Shown here: piece after piece, positions 49,465 to 58,491 of the stretch
Layout: each line of letters begins with the position of its first letter
How positions within the stretch are numbered: the first letter of the stretch is position 1
Origin: Mogibacterium sp.
Lineage (GTDB): Bacteria; Bacillota; Clostridia; Peptostreptococcales; Anaerovoracaceae
Direction of reading: 5' to 3'
Length of the DNA stretch: 64,000 bases
NCBI GenBank assembly: GCA_017512365.1
Contig: JAFWGQ010000066.1
Span: 19,247-83,246, forward strand
Position numbers and translations under genes: made by a program
Notes under the pieces: generated by a model
Seen by the model: the letters and a program-made list of their open reading frames with translations, nothing else
Database searches by the model: none
What the model was told of the DNA's origin: nothing

Positions 49465-51063
49465 CTACCAAGAATTCTCATCATCGAGTATCTCGAGCGA
49501 CGGATCGAGCGGCTCTTCGCCCATGACCGTCCTCATGTACTGGTTGACCTGATCCCTTACGCCCTGTCTCGAAACGACACGAGGGTCGAAGAGCTGATGG
49601 TCTACCCAGATCAGAGGGATGCCGAGATCTCTTGCTCTGTCCTCGAAGAGTCCGTGCATGCCGTCCAGGGCCTTGCAGGTGATGTGCTCCCAGAGAATGA
49701 TCATGTCGGCGTTGAACTGCTCAACGAACTCGAAGAGGTCGTCGAGGAGGACCTTGTAGCCGCCATGTGTGCGGTTGCGCATGATCATCTCTTCCGTCAG
49801 CATGGCCATGTCGTAGTATGCCTGCTCTCTGTTCTCAGGAGTATCGGTGTCCGCGATCATCTCCGTGTTGATGCACGAGAGCATGTCTGTCAGAGGCACG
49901 ATGCCCCAGCAGTTCAGGAGCCATACCAGGAAGTCCATGTAGTAGTGAGACTGAACGCCCCATACGATCGCTCTGTGTCGGTACTCAGGAGCAGCCATCT
50001 TTCTCTTCTTGTAGGCCTTCTCAGCCAGCTTCATGATGCGCCTGTCGGCTGTCTCGAATTCAGGGACCTTGCCGCAGATAGCCATGTAGTTCGTCTCTGT
50101 GTAGAGCGCGAGGTTGCCTCCGAAGACCTGCGGATAATCCGTCTTGTTCATGTCGAGCCATTCATTACGGCACTTCGTGGCAAAGTTGACTCTCTTCGCG
50201 CATTCGAAGTAGTAATCCCAGTCCCACTTGTGGCCTGTGTGCTCTTCGACGAACTTGATCGCTCTTCTGATCTCCTCAGCGGCGTAATCCTGTACGTCTT
50301 CTTCCTTGTGGCGGAGAGGAGCCGGCAGCTGGAATACAGGTATGCCGTCTTCCTTCTCGAGCTTTCTCGAGATGACTCCGTTGCCGAGCAGCGAGCCGTC
50401 GCAGGTTGTGTTGCACTGGATAGCGCAGGCGCCGAGTATAGGGGCGTCGTCATCAATGGATACGCCGGCCTCGGCGGCAGGCATCGGGCAGACATCGCCG
50501 GGGAGTCCGTACTCCTGGACAACATCGAGGTAGTGCTCTACGGCATGCTGGTTCAGCAGGACCGGCACGTATGTCGAAGGCGTCTCACGCGATGTGCACT
50601 TGAGGTTCGGGAATCCCATCAGTACCGTGGTCATCTCGTTCTCATCAACGAGCACGTTGATCTTCGAGAACTCCTCGTCGTTTCCGACCCTGCGGTCTCC
50701 GCGGGCCAGAGTGTTGAGCAGCTTGGCCACGTCGATGATGATGAGGTCCTGCTCCTCGTGGGCCATGCGGAGGTACTCGCCTCTGAGGCCCTGCGTGAAG
50801 CGGTCTACCATCATAGGCACTGCCAGATAGTTCGCCATCCAGCGGTATCTGAAGAAGAATTTGATATTGCGCGGCTTGGCCATGAACTTGCCGAGTGTGA
50901 GCAGTATGCCGAGCCATCTCGAATAATCGTAAAGCGTATCGCCTACTCCGCGCCACTCGCGGCGTTTTCTTACCTTGCCGTGCGGCTTGTAGAGATCGCC
51001 GTATCTTGTGTCACCCTTGATCTTTTCAGGGTTGACCATAACCTTTGCTTTCTTAACTGCCAT
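49465..51063 (-). CDS. 2-hydroxyacyl-CoA dehydratase family subunit (larger)
   Basis: This ~532-residue protein has the HgdB/BcrC-type fold by AIQCNTTCDGSLLGN, EEIRRAIKFVEEHTGHKWDW and MIILWEHITCKALDGMHGLF. The Cys in CNTTC and HITC are likely cluster ligands. These subunits hold [4Fe-4S] clusters and carry out radical dehydration of 2-hydroxyacyl-CoA or reduction of aryl-CoA. I use ATG 51063, which overlaps the previous stop (TGATG); the GTG at 51066 is possible. No activator (HgdC) is near. Confidence 0.8.
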   Translation of the reverse strand: MAVKKAKVMVNPEKIKGDTRYGDLYKPHGKVRKRREWRGVGDTLYDYSRWLGILLTLGKFMAKPRNIKFFFRYRWMANYLAVPMMVDRFTQGLRGEYLRMAHEEQDLIIIDVAKLLNTLARGDRRVGNDEEFSKINVLVDENEMTTVLMGFPNLKCTSRETPSTYVPVLLNQHAVEHYLDVVQEYGLPGDVCPMPAAEAGVSIDDDAPILGACAIQCNTTCDGSLLGNGVISRKLEKEDGIPVFQLPAPLRHKEEDVQDYAAEEIRRAIKFVEEHTGHKWDWDYYFECAKRVNFATKCRNEWLDMNKTDYPQVFGGNLALYTETNYMAICGKVPEFETADRRIMKLAEKAYKKRKMAAPEYRHRAIVWGVQSHYYMDFLVWLLNCWGIVPLTDMLSCINTEMIADTDTPENREQAYYDMAMLTEEMIMRNRTHGGYKVLLDDLFEFVEQFNADMIILWEHITCKALDGMHGLFEDRARDLGIPLIWVDHQLFDPRVVSRQGVRDQVNQYMRTVMGEEPLDPSLEILDDENSW

Positions 51064-52259
51064 CACTTGCCCCCCTTCTGTATCTTCTTGATGTCGATAC
51101 TCTCGATGAACGCCTGTACACGGGTGCGCATCTGTCCGGAGGTACCGATAGCGTACGGTCTGTCGACTGCGAGCACAGGATAACCGTATTCCTCTCTGAG
51201 GATGTGGGATCCGAGCATTCTCTCATATGCCCACGGATCGCAGAACTTCATCTGCTGATAGATGATGCCGTCCGCCTTGTACTCTTTTGCGAGCTCGGCG
51301 ACATATTCGCGGCGCCCGTCCATGGTCGGCGTATCCATCATGCGAGGGCACTCGCATCTGTACATGTAGTGTCTGCAGACCTGGGTCAGTGCATCCTCTT
51401 CATCATTGAGCTCGATAGGGTCTCTGCCAGGGAGCGAGCCGTAGCAGAATCTGTCGGCGCATACGAAGGCGCCGCTGTCCTCGATGATCTTGATGAAGTC
51501 GGTATCGTCGACCTCGGAGCCGACTACCAGGACCCTGGCGTTGAACCACTGCTTTTCGTCCGGTTTTCTCTTCTTGAGTTCCTTGAGCGTGTCCTCGAGC
51601 TTGTCGATGATCAGATGCTTAGGAGCTACATAGCTCGCGAGGCAGAGCACGTTGTACTCGTATCCTGTGATGACAGGCTCGTCGAGCTTGCGGAAGTCGC
51701 CGATCTCTCTCAGCAGCTCGCAGACCTTGTTGTGGTCGGCGACAGCCTTGCGGATCGCCGCATCCGATGTGTCGATGCCGTAATTCTCGGCAAGCGGCTT
51801 AAGGATGTGGTTGCGGCACTGCAGCACATAAAGGTCGAGACCGTTGTAGTCAGCCTTCATAGGGATCTCCATGTAGTCGAAGAAGAACCCCTTCTTGTCC
51901 TTGCCCATAGCCTGGAGAACGTCCATGTTCTCCACGCAGCGGTTGAGCATCGTGCAGCCGTCAGGAGTGATGACTCCGTCGAGGAAGTTGAACCCTCCTT
52001 CGAGAGCTCTCTCAAGGATCGCTCTGGAATACTCGCAGAGGAAGCTTGTGAGATAGTAGGTGCCTACATCGATCGATCCCGTACGCGGGGCGCGGAGTCT
52101 CGACGAGAAGCAGCCCGGAAGATTGAGGAGCGGTTCAGGAACGTTTTCGCACATGTAGCCGATGCATTTGAGACCCTCTTTCTGGGCCTTGCCGACCAGC
52201 TCGTTGTTCGCTTCCTGAAGCAGATCCTCAAAGTAGATAAGGTGCTTTAGGTCTTTCAT
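51063..52259 (-). CDS. 2-hydroxyacyl-CoA dehydratase family subunit (smaller)
   Basis: This 398-residue protein has GYMCENVPEPLLNLPGCFSS, ITPDGCTMLNRC and MYRCECPRM, the Cys pattern of the HgdB/HgdA family. It pairs with the next gene as an alpha/beta dehydratase. Amino-acid fermentation (for example via 2-hydroxyglutaryl-CoA or phenyllactyl-CoA) is a plausible role; the substrate is not readable. I start at ATG 52259 (site GAGGAG), not the longer frame. Two terminator-like hairpins lie in its leader. Confidence 0.82.
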   Translation of the reverse strand: MKDLKHLIYFEDLLQEANNELVGKAQKEGLKCIGYMCENVPEPLLNLPGCFSSRLRAPRTGSIDVGTYYLTSFLCEYSRAILERALEGGFNFLDGVITPDGCTMLNRCVENMDVLQAMGKDKKGFFFDYMEIPMKADYNGLDLYVLQCRNHILKPLAENYGIDTSDAAIRKAVADHNKVCELLREIGDFRKLDEPVITGYEYNVLCLASYVAPKHLIIDKLEDTLKELKKRKPDEKQWFNARVLVVGSEVDDTDFIKIIEDSGAFVCADRFCYGSLPGRDPIELNDEEDALTQVCRHYMYRCECPRMMDTPTMDGRREYVAELAKEYKADGIIYQQMKFCDPWAYERMLGSHILREEYGYPVLAVDRPYAIGTSGQMRTRVQAFIESIDIKKIQKGGK

Positions 52260-52382
52260 AAAAACTTTCTCCTCTTCCCTCTCAATTGCGGCCGCCTTTT
52301 CGGCCGCTGAGTACCTGAGGAATCCGGTACTCACACTATTGGCAATATTTTATCACGCTGGCGCATCCATTCTCAATCAAAA

Positions 52383-52411
52383 AAAGAAACTGTACATAAA
52401 AAAACAGTTTC
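52383..52411 (-). terminator. Hairpin with T run in the dehydratase leader
   Basis: On the minus strand GGAAACTG, an A/T-rich loop and CAGTTTC (52411-52386) are followed by TTTTTTTG. With no gene upstream on this strand, it would act as an attenuator or as a block to antisense transcription from the csoR side. Confidence 0.55.
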
Positions 52412-52418
52412 CAAAAAT

Positions 52419-52446
52419 GGCCAGGGGGTCTGTCCCCCTGGCCGCC
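52419..52446. repeat. GC-rich hairpin, second copy
   Basis: GGCCAGGGGG (52419-52428), TCTGT and CCCCCTGGCC (52434-52443) are the same as the core at 15847-15881. On the minus strand ATTTTTGG follows, so it is terminator-like. It lies between the divergent dehydratase and csoR genes. Confidence 0.7.
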
Positions 52447-52448
52447 TC

Positions 52449-52504
52449 TTGACTTATACCCTCCTGGGGTATATATTGGTTCTGCAGATACCCCTTGGGG
52501 GTAT
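52449..52504 (+). promoter_or_regulatory. csoR-copA promoter with two CsoR operators
   Basis: TTGACT (52449-52454), a 17-bp spacer and TATATT (52472-52477) form the promoter. The operator TATACC-CTCCTG-GGGTATA (52455-52473) fills the spacer. A second, ATACCCCTTGGGGGTAT (52488-52504), follows the -10. Both fit the CsoR pattern of TACC...GGTA with G/C tracts. Copper binding to CsoR would release them. Confidence 0.9.
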
Positions 52505-52529
52505 ACGGGAATGACAAAAGAGGTGTTAC

Positions 52530-52868
52530 ATGGCAGATAAAAACAATGTGCACGAAGACGGAGCCCGGAAGGACTGCTGCGCCTGCAGCGAAAGGCACAA
52601 GGAGCGCAGTCCGGAGGAGTACAGGGATCTCATCAACAGGCTGAGCAGGATAGAGGGACAGGTCCGCGGCATCAGAGCCATGGTGGAGCGCGGCGCGTAC
52701 TGCCCGGATATCCTGGTCCAGACATCGGCAGTCAACTCGGCGCTGAACAGCTTCAGCAAGGTGCTGCTGTCGAACCACATACGCACATGCGTCAGAAACG
52801 ACATAAGGGAAGGCAACGACGAGGTCGTCGAGGAGCTCGTCTCGACGCTTCAGAAGATGATGAAGTAG
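52530..52868 (+). CDS. csoR: Copper-sensing transcriptional repressor
   Basis: This 112-residue helical protein has the Cu(I) triad Cys58, His83 and Cys87 (AYCPDILVQ, SNHIRTCVRN) and NRLSRIEGQVRGIRAMV. An N-terminal CCACS and extra His/Cys are specific to this copy. It binds the two operators upstream and lies 19 bases before copA. Confidence 0.95.
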   Translation: MADKNNVHEDGARKDCCACSERHKERSPEEYRDLINRLSRIEGQVRGIRAMVERGAYCPDILVQTSAVNSALNSFSKVLLSNHIRTCVRNDIREGNDEVVEELVSTLQKMMK

Positions 52869-52887
52869 GCAAAGGGGATCGCAGATA

Positions 52888-55491
52888 ATGGAACAGTATA
52901 CGGTAACCGGGATGAGCTGCGCCGCATGTCAGGCGCGGGTCGAAAAGGCCGTTTCGAAGGTCGAGGGCGTCGAATCATGCTCGGTCAGCCTTCTTACGAA
53001 TTCAATGGGGGTCGAGGGAAGCGCTTCCGCCGAAGACGTGATCCGCGCCGTGACCGACGCGGGCTACGGAGCCCGTCTGAAAGCGGATGAAGGCGCGGCG
53101 GTCTCTTCGGGCGGCAGTTTTGCCGCTGAAGAGGCGGCTCTTGAAGACAGGGAGACGCCGGTCCTGAAAAAGCGCCTCCTCTGGTCGCTCGGATTCCTCC
53201 TCGTCCTCATGTACTTCTCCATGGGACACATGATGTGGGGATGGCCCCTCCCTTCCTTCTTCGAAGGCAATCACATCGCAATGGGCCTTCTCCAGATGAT
53301 ACTTGCAGCCATAGTGATGGTCATAAACCAGAAGTTCTTCATAAGCGGTTTCAAAGGACTCCTGCACGGGGCGCCGAACATGGACACCCTCGTGGCGATG
53401 GGAAGCGCAGCCTCCTTCTGCTGGAGCGTCTGGGCGCTCTTTGCGATGACCGGCGCTCAGCTCGCGGGCGACAGCGAGGCAGTGACTGGGTACATGCACG
53501 ATCTGTATTTCGAATCCGCGGCCATGATACTGACCCTCATAACGGTCGGAAAGATGCTCGAAGCGCGGTCGAAGGGCAAAACGACCGACGCTCTGAAGAG
53601 CCTGATGAAGCTCGCTCCTCAGACTGCGGTCATTGAAAAGAACGGAACAGAGACCGAAGTCCCTGTATCCGCGCTTCGCGTCGGAGATGTGTTCCTGGTC
53701 AGGCCGGGAGAAAACATCCCTGTCGACGGTGTCATCATCGAAGGTGATTCGGCAGTGAACGAGGCTGCTCTGACCGGCGAGTCGATACCGGTCGACAAGC
53801 ACCCGGGCGACAGCGTGTCCGCAGCGACCGCCAATCAGTCCGGCTTCATGCGCTGCAGGGCGACGAGAGTCGGCGAGGACACGACCCTGGCTCAGATAAT
53901 ACGGATGGTGAGCGACGCTGCGGCGACAAAGGCTCCGATAGCCAGGATCGCCGACCGCGTATCCGCTGTGTTCGTCCCTGTGGTCATGGGGATAGCGCTG
54001 GTCACTCTCATCATCTGGCTCCTTGCCGGCAAGGACGCCGGCTTCGCCCTTGCGAGGGCCATATCCGTCCTCGTCATAAGCTGTCCGTGCGCGCTCGGAC
54101 TCGCGACTCCTGTCGCCATCATGGTCGGAAGCGGAGTCGGCGCGAGAAACGGCATTCTATTCAAGACCGCGGCCGCTCTCGAGGAGACAGGCCGGGTGGA
54201 GACGGTCGCTCTCGACAAGACAGGCACCATCACGGGCGGAGACCCTGCGGTGACGGATGTCTTCACCTGTCACGGCGTATCAAAGGATGAGCTGCTCAGC
54301 GTGGCCGCTGCCGTGGAGTCGAGGTCCACGCACCCTCTCGCAAAAGCGGTCTCGGAATACATCGGAGGCACCACGCTCAGGATCAGCGACTATACCGAAG
54401 TCCCGGGAGGCGGAGTAAAGGCCTTCACATGGGAAGGCTCCGGGGCCGTGAGCATAGCCGGAGGCAATGCGAAGTTCATGACCGGAAACGGCGTCAGACA
54501 GGCTGATGTCGACCGCCTTCTCAGGGAGACCGCCGAATTCTCCGATGCCGGGAAGACATCCGTGCTCTTCGAAAAAGGCGGCCGGCTCCTCGGCCTGATC
54601 GCGCTTGCCGATTCGGTGAGAGATGACAGCGTCGAGGCGGTAAAGCAGTTCAGGGAAATGGGCATAAAGACGGTGATGCTGACCGGCGACAGGAAAAAGA
54701 CCGCGGAAGCGATAGCCGCCGAGACCGGCGTAGACGAGGTGATGGCAGAGGTCCTTCCTGACGGCAAGGAGAAAGCGGTCAGGAGCCTCATGGAGAAGGC
54801 CCGCACCGCCATGGTCGGGGACGGGATCAACGACGCCCCTGCCCTGACAAGAGCGAATGTCGGGATAGCCATCGGCGCCGGCACCGACGTCGCGATCGAC
54901 GCCGCCGATGTCGTACTGGTCAACAGCCGCCTGGCGGACGCGGTAAAGGCCGTAAGGCTGGGCCGCAGCACCCTCAGGAACATACACCAGAACCTGTTCT
55001 GGGCGTTCTTCTACAATGCGATATGCATACCGGTCGCGGCAGGAGTCTTTTATCCCCTGCTCGGCTGGACGCTGAACCCGATGCTGGCGGCGGCCGCGAT
55101 GAGCCTTTCGAGCTTCACCGTGGTCACCAACGCCCTCAGGCTCAACCTGTTCGACGCGGCCGAAAGGAAATCTGCCGTTCAGACAGAAGGAAAAAGTCAG
55201 AAACAGGCAGGAGCCGCATCCGCGGCCGCGCCTGATAATGAAAAAGACAAATATAACAAAAACGAAAGTGAGGAAAAACTGATGAAGAAGACTATGAAGA
55301 TCGAAGGAATGATGTGCCCGCACTGCGAGGCTGCCGTAAAGGACGCCCTCGAGGCGCTCGAAGGAGTCACCTCCGCTGATGTGAGCCACGAGGCAGGCAC
55401 CGCTTCGGTGTGGATGGCGGCAGATGTTGCGGACACAGTCCTCAGGGAAGCTGTCGAAGCCAAAGACTACAAGGTCACCGGCATAGAATGA
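52888..55491 (+). CDS. copA: Copper-exporting P1B-type ATPase with fused C-terminal CopZ-like domain
   Basis: This 867-residue protein has an N-terminal HMA domain (GMSCAACQ, 8-15), then eight membrane segments with SCPCALGLATP (~397). DKTGTITGGD (~442) holds the phosphorylated Asp, and GDGINDAPAL (~644) is the hinge. Residues ~800-867 are a second HMA (GMMCPHCEAAVKDALEALEG) after a charged linker. C-terminal HMA domains are rare. An ATG at 55282 behind GTGAGG would give a separate 69-residue chaperone. Confidence 0.93.
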   Translation: MEQYTVTGMSCAACQARVEKAVSKVEGVESCSVSLLTNSMGVEGSASAEDVIRAVTDAGYGARLKADEGAAVSSGGSFAAEEAALEDRETPVLKKRLLWSLGFLLVLMYFSMGHMMWGWPLPSFFEGNHIAMGLLQMILAAIVMVINQKFFISGFKGLLHGAPNMDTLVAMGSAASFCWSVWALFAMTGAQLAGDSEAVTGYMHDLYFESAAMILTLITVGKMLEARSKGKTTDALKSLMKLAPQTAVIEKNGTETEVPVSALRVGDVFLVRPGENIPVDGVIIEGDSAVNEAALTGESIPVDKHPGDSVSAATANQSGFMRCRATRVGEDTTLAQIIRMVSDAAATKAPIARIADRVSAVFVPVVMGIALVTLIIWLLAGKDAGFALARAISVLVISCPCALGLATPVAIMVGSGVGARNGILFKTAAALEETGRVETVALDKTGTITGGDPAVTDVFTCHGVSKDELLSVAAAVESRSTHPLAKAVSEYIGGTTLRISDYTEVPGGGVKAFTWEGSGAVSIAGGNAKFMTGNGVRQADVDRLLRETAEFSDAGKTSVLFEKGGRLLGLIALADSVRDDSVEAVKQFREMGIKTVMLTGDRKKTAEAIAAETGVDEVMAEVLPDGKEKAVRSLMEKARTAMVGDGINDAPALTRANVGIAIGAGTDVAIDAADVVLVNSRLADAVKAVRLGRSTLRNIHQNLFWAFFYNAICIPVAAGVFYPLLGWTLNPMLAAAAMSLSSFTVVTNALRLNLFDAAERKSAVQTEGKSQKQAGAASAAAPDNEKDKYNKNESEEKLMKKTMKIEGMMCPHCEAAVKDALEALEGVTSADVSHEAGTASVWMAADVADTVLREAVEAKDYKVTGIE
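55282..55491 (+). CDS. Possible internal CopZ-like chaperone start within copA
   Basis: The same frame as copA from ATG 55282 gives 69 residues with GMMCPHC, the exact length of CopZ. GTGAGG lies 8 bases upstream. If used, the gene would yield both the ATPase and a free chaperone. This is predicted only from the site and length. Confidence 0.4.
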   Translation: MKKTMKIEGMMCPHCEAAVKDALEALEGVTSADVSHEAGTASVWMAADVADTVLREAVEAKDYKVTGIE

Positions 55492-55517
55492 TACCTCCCT
55501 GCATGCGCAGGCAATGA

Positions 55518-55562
55518 AAAGAGCGGCTCCGTATCCATGGTGGATGCGCGGCGCCGCTCTTT
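55518..55562. terminator. Bidirectional terminator after copA
   Basis: AAAGAGCGGC (55518-55527) pairs with GCCGCTCTTT (55553-55562), with a T run on the plus strand. It also serves the convergent lyase gene. Confidence 0.82.
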
Positions 55563-55602
55563 TATTTCTGTGCAGCTCTGTGCTCCGGCGCTGCTCTGCT
55601 GC

Positions 55603-56625
55603 CTACGCTTCGGCCAGAGCCTCGATGTCCTCCTCTGTCGTGGACCAGCTCGATGCGAGCCTTACGATGGTATGGTCCGCGTCATACGGCCCCCAGCGGT
55701 CGAACTTCACGTGTTTCCCGAGTTCGGCCATCTCATCGTCGGTCATGATGATGAGCTGCTGGTTGGTCGGTGAGTCCATGTACACCCTCCAGCCCTTCTG
55801 CCGGATGATCTCCTTTATCTTCCCTGCCATCTCAATGGCGTGGCGGCTGATCTCGAAGTACAGGTCATCAGTGAACAATGTGTCGAACTGTATGCCGAGC
55901 AGCCTTCCCTTCGCGAGCAGCGCTCCCCTCCTCTTGACCGACGTCATGAAGTGATCCGGCCTGTTGTTCTTAGTGAACACGACTGCCTCCCCGCAGAGCG
56001 CGCCGACCTTCGTTCCGCCGATGTAGAAGACGTCCGTGATCCTCGCGATGTCCTCGAGCGTCATGTCCGAGGCCTCGCTCATGAGGCCGTAACCAAGCCT
56101 CGCCCCGTCGAGGAAGAGCGGTATCTCATACTCATGACAGACGTCCGCGAGTGCCTCGAGCTCCTTCTTCGTATATAGAGTGCCCGGCTCGGTCGGATGA
56201 GAAACATACACCATGCCCGGAAAGACCATGTGGTCGTGTGTCGCATCACCGTAGAAGGTCCTGATGAACTGCCTCACCTCTTCCGCGTCGAGCTTGCCCT
56301 CGTGCGCCGGAAGTGTCAGCACCTTGTGGCCCGTGAATTCTATCGCTCCCGATTCATGGACGCTGACATGCCCGCTCTCTGCGGAGATCACTCCCTCCCA
56401 ATCGCGCAGCATGGTGGATATGACGACGGAATTCGTCTGCGTGCCTCCCACCAGGAACTCCACGTCCGCGTCAGGCAGTCCGCAGGCCTTTCTTATCTTT
56501 TCCTTCGCGCTTTCGGTATAGCGGTCCATGCCGTAGCCCGGAAGAGCTTCCATGTTGGTCTCCGCGAGCCTCTTCAGGATCGCAGGATGAGCGCCGGATA
56601 TATAGTCGCATTCGAATGAAACCAT
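55603..56625 (-). CDS. Low-specificity threonine aldolase/beta-eliminating lyase family
   Basis: This ~340-residue PLP enzyme of fold type I has FLVGGTQTNSVVIST, FLDGARLGYGLM and FYIGGTKVGALCGEAV (Lys of the PLP link in GGTK). It cleaves threonine to glycine and acetaldehyde or acts on related beta-hydroxy amino acids. I use ATG 56625; a GTG four codons upstream is the alternative. Confidence 0.88.
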   Translation of the reverse strand: MVSFECDYISGAHPAILKRLAETNMEALPGYGMDRYTESAKEKIRKACGLPDADVEFLVGGTQTNSVVISTMLRDWEGVISAESGHVSVHESGAIEFTGHKVLTLPAHEGKLDAEEVRQFIRTFYGDATHDHMVFPGMVYVSHPTEPGTLYTKKELEALADVCHEYEIPLFLDGARLGYGLMSEASDMTLEDIARITDVFYIGGTKVGALCGEAVVFTKNNRPDHFMTSVKRRGALLAKGRLLGIQFDTLFTDDLYFEISRHAIEMAGKIKEIIRQKGWRVYMDSPTNQQLIIMTDDEMAELGKHVKFDRWGPYDADHTIVRLASSWSTTEEDIEALAEA

Positions 56626-56822
56626 TTCGTTCCTCACTTTCTGTTCACTTTTTTCGCAGCTGTCCTGCTGCTTTTTCTCAAATTATTCAGCAGTTATTTC
56701 GCAACTATTCTACAGCATTCGTCTGCATATATACAGTATCGAATACCATGTGATGAGAAGAGCAGCCATCGTACAAATGATCCCAGAGACCATCCAGCAT
56801 TGCTCTGTGCTATACTTCAGAC

Positions 56823-58016
56823 ATGGCAGACACAATCTATGACATCGTAGTGATCGGAGGGGGAGCATCGGGTCTGATGCTGGCCGCGAACCTGGACATC
56901 GGGGAGCCAGGACTCAGAGGGATAGTTCTCGAGGGCTCACAGAGGCCCGGGAGCAAGCTTCTCATGAGCGGAGGCGGCCGCTGCAACATAACTCACGGCG
57001 GATCCATCAAGGACTTCGTCGACTGCTACGGCGCCGCGGGGCCCGCTTTGAGGCGCTGTCTGTATAAGCACAGCAACCTTGAGCTGATGAAATGGTTCGA
57101 GGGTCTCGGAGTGGACCTGACCGAAGAGGAAGGGCGCGTATTCCCTGCGTCGATGAAGTCGAAGGATATACTTGATGTTCTCATCGGAGAAGCCGCACGC
57201 AACATGTGGCAGCTCGGGACGGATGCGAAGGTCGATGCTCTCACACTCTCACAGGTTCCGGACAGCGATCCGGTCTGGGAGATCCGTCTCAAAGGCCGCG
57301 GATCCATATATGCACGCAATGCGGTCATCGCAACGGGAGGCATCACATATCCGGAGACCGGTTCGGACGGATCGATGCTTGAGATCCTGCGCGGGCTTGG
57401 CATCGCCGTATCCGATCCGAGACCGGCGCTGGCGCCTGTCTATGTGAAGGACTACCCGTACGGCAGTCTCAGCGGCATATCCATACCGGATGTAACGGTC
57501 ACGGCTTTCGGCAGCGATGCAGCATGTACATGCAGCGGAAAGGCCGCGCGCATGAAAGGCGATATCCTCTTCACTCACGAAGGCTTCTCGGGCCCTGCCA
57601 TCCTGAACATATCCGGATTTGCGGAACCGGGCGAACAGATACGCATCAGCTACGGCAAAGAGCTCGAAGAGCTGCCGAAGCGCATGCAACGCATCCTCAA
57701 GGACCGCGCCAGAGGAGATTCCGGCGATGTCCGCACGAAAAAGCTCGCCTCCCTTCTCGATCACGATGACTTCACTGTCACCGGCACAGACAGGCGCGGC
57801 ATGGTTACAGCCGGCGGCGTCTCTCTCGATGAGATCGACATGTCCACGATGCGGATCAGAAAGTTTTCATACGAAAACGCCCGTGCACACGGCACAGGCG
57901 CTCTTTACGTCATCGGCGAAGCAATCGATGCCTACGGCATCACCGGCGGCTACAATCTGCAGCTCTGCTGGTCGACCGCGCTCACCGCAGCCGATTCGCT
58001 GACTGCTCTTGTTTGA
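56823..58016 (+). CDS. NAD(P)/FAD-dependent oxidoreductase (HI0933/BaiN family)
   Basis: This 397-residue flavoprotein has VVIGGGASGLMLAANL (FAD loop), MSGGGRCNIT, GGITYPETGSDG and the C-terminal ENARAHGTGALYVIGEAID. BaiN-type enzymes reduce bile-acid or other double bonds; most members have unknown substrates. No ribosome site precedes the ATG, and TATACT ends 7 bases before it, so the message may be leaderless. Confidence 0.86.
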   Translation: MADTIYDIVVIGGGASGLMLAANLDIGEPGLRGIVLEGSQRPGSKLLMSGGGRCNITHGGSIKDFVDCYGAAGPALRRCLYKHSNLELMKWFEGLGVDLTEEEGRVFPASMKSKDILDVLIGEAARNMWQLGTDAKVDALTLSQVPDSDPVWEIRLKGRGSIYARNAVIATGGITYPETGSDGSMLEILRGLGIAVSDPRPALAPVYVKDYPYGSLSGISIPDVTVTAFGSDAACTCSGKAARMKGDILFTHEGFSGPAILNISGFAEPGEQIRISYGKELEELPKRMQRILKDRARGDSGDVRTKKLASLLDHDDFTVTGTDRRGMVTAGGVSLDEIDMSTMRIRKFSYENARAHGTGALYVIGEAIDAYGITGGYNLQLCWSTALTAADSLTALV

Positions 58017-58056
58017 TGCCCGGCTCTTCTTAGGGTCATGACGCCCTGATCACAGC

Positions 58057-58491
58057 CTAAAACAAGTCCGGCGAACTCCTGTCTGTTTCTTTAAGAAACT
58101 CCCCCGGCAGCATGACAGGCACTCTGGATCTTGAGTAGTCTTTTACATTCCTCGTAACGATGCAGTCGGCTTTGATTCGGTATGCAGTTTCGCACATAAC
58201 AGCGTCTTCGTAATCAGCTGCGCCGTTATGGAGAGCATTGATACAGTCTTCAGCATATGTATCTGCAAGGCCGAACAGCATGGTAAGCGTACCGATTATT
58301 TTCCGTGTCCTGGCTGCATCGTGTGTGTGCCGGTGAATGATATAGTACAGGTCTGTAACTGAACTGGCAGTTATATAGGCCTCGTATTCTCTGTTGGCTC
58401 TTCCTATCGCAATATTAAGAGCATCATCAAAATACGGCTCCCTGTTCTGCAGATAATCCAGTATCACGCATGTATCTATTACTGCTTTCAT
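58057..58491 (-). CDS. PIN-domain toxin (VapC-like)
   Basis: This 144-residue protein has KAVIDTCVILDYLQ (first Asp), YEDAVMCETAYRI (Glu/Asp) and DCIVTRNVKDYSRS (Asp), the PIN ribonuclease acidic triad and extra Asp. It overlaps the antitoxin stop by ATGA. It cleaves RNA in the family; target unknown. Confidence 0.88.
   Translation of the reverse strand: MKAVIDTCVILDYLQNREPYFDDALNIAIGRANREYEAYITASSVTDLYYIIHRHTHDAARTRKIIGTLTMLFGLADTYAEDCINALHNGAADYEDAVMCETAYRIKADCIVTRNVKDYSRSRVPVMLPGEFLKETDRSSPDLF

Noticed and set aside
49459-51183. A 574-residue plus-strand frame across the dehydratase gene
   Set aside because: Shadow of a real gene; no ribosome site and no family.
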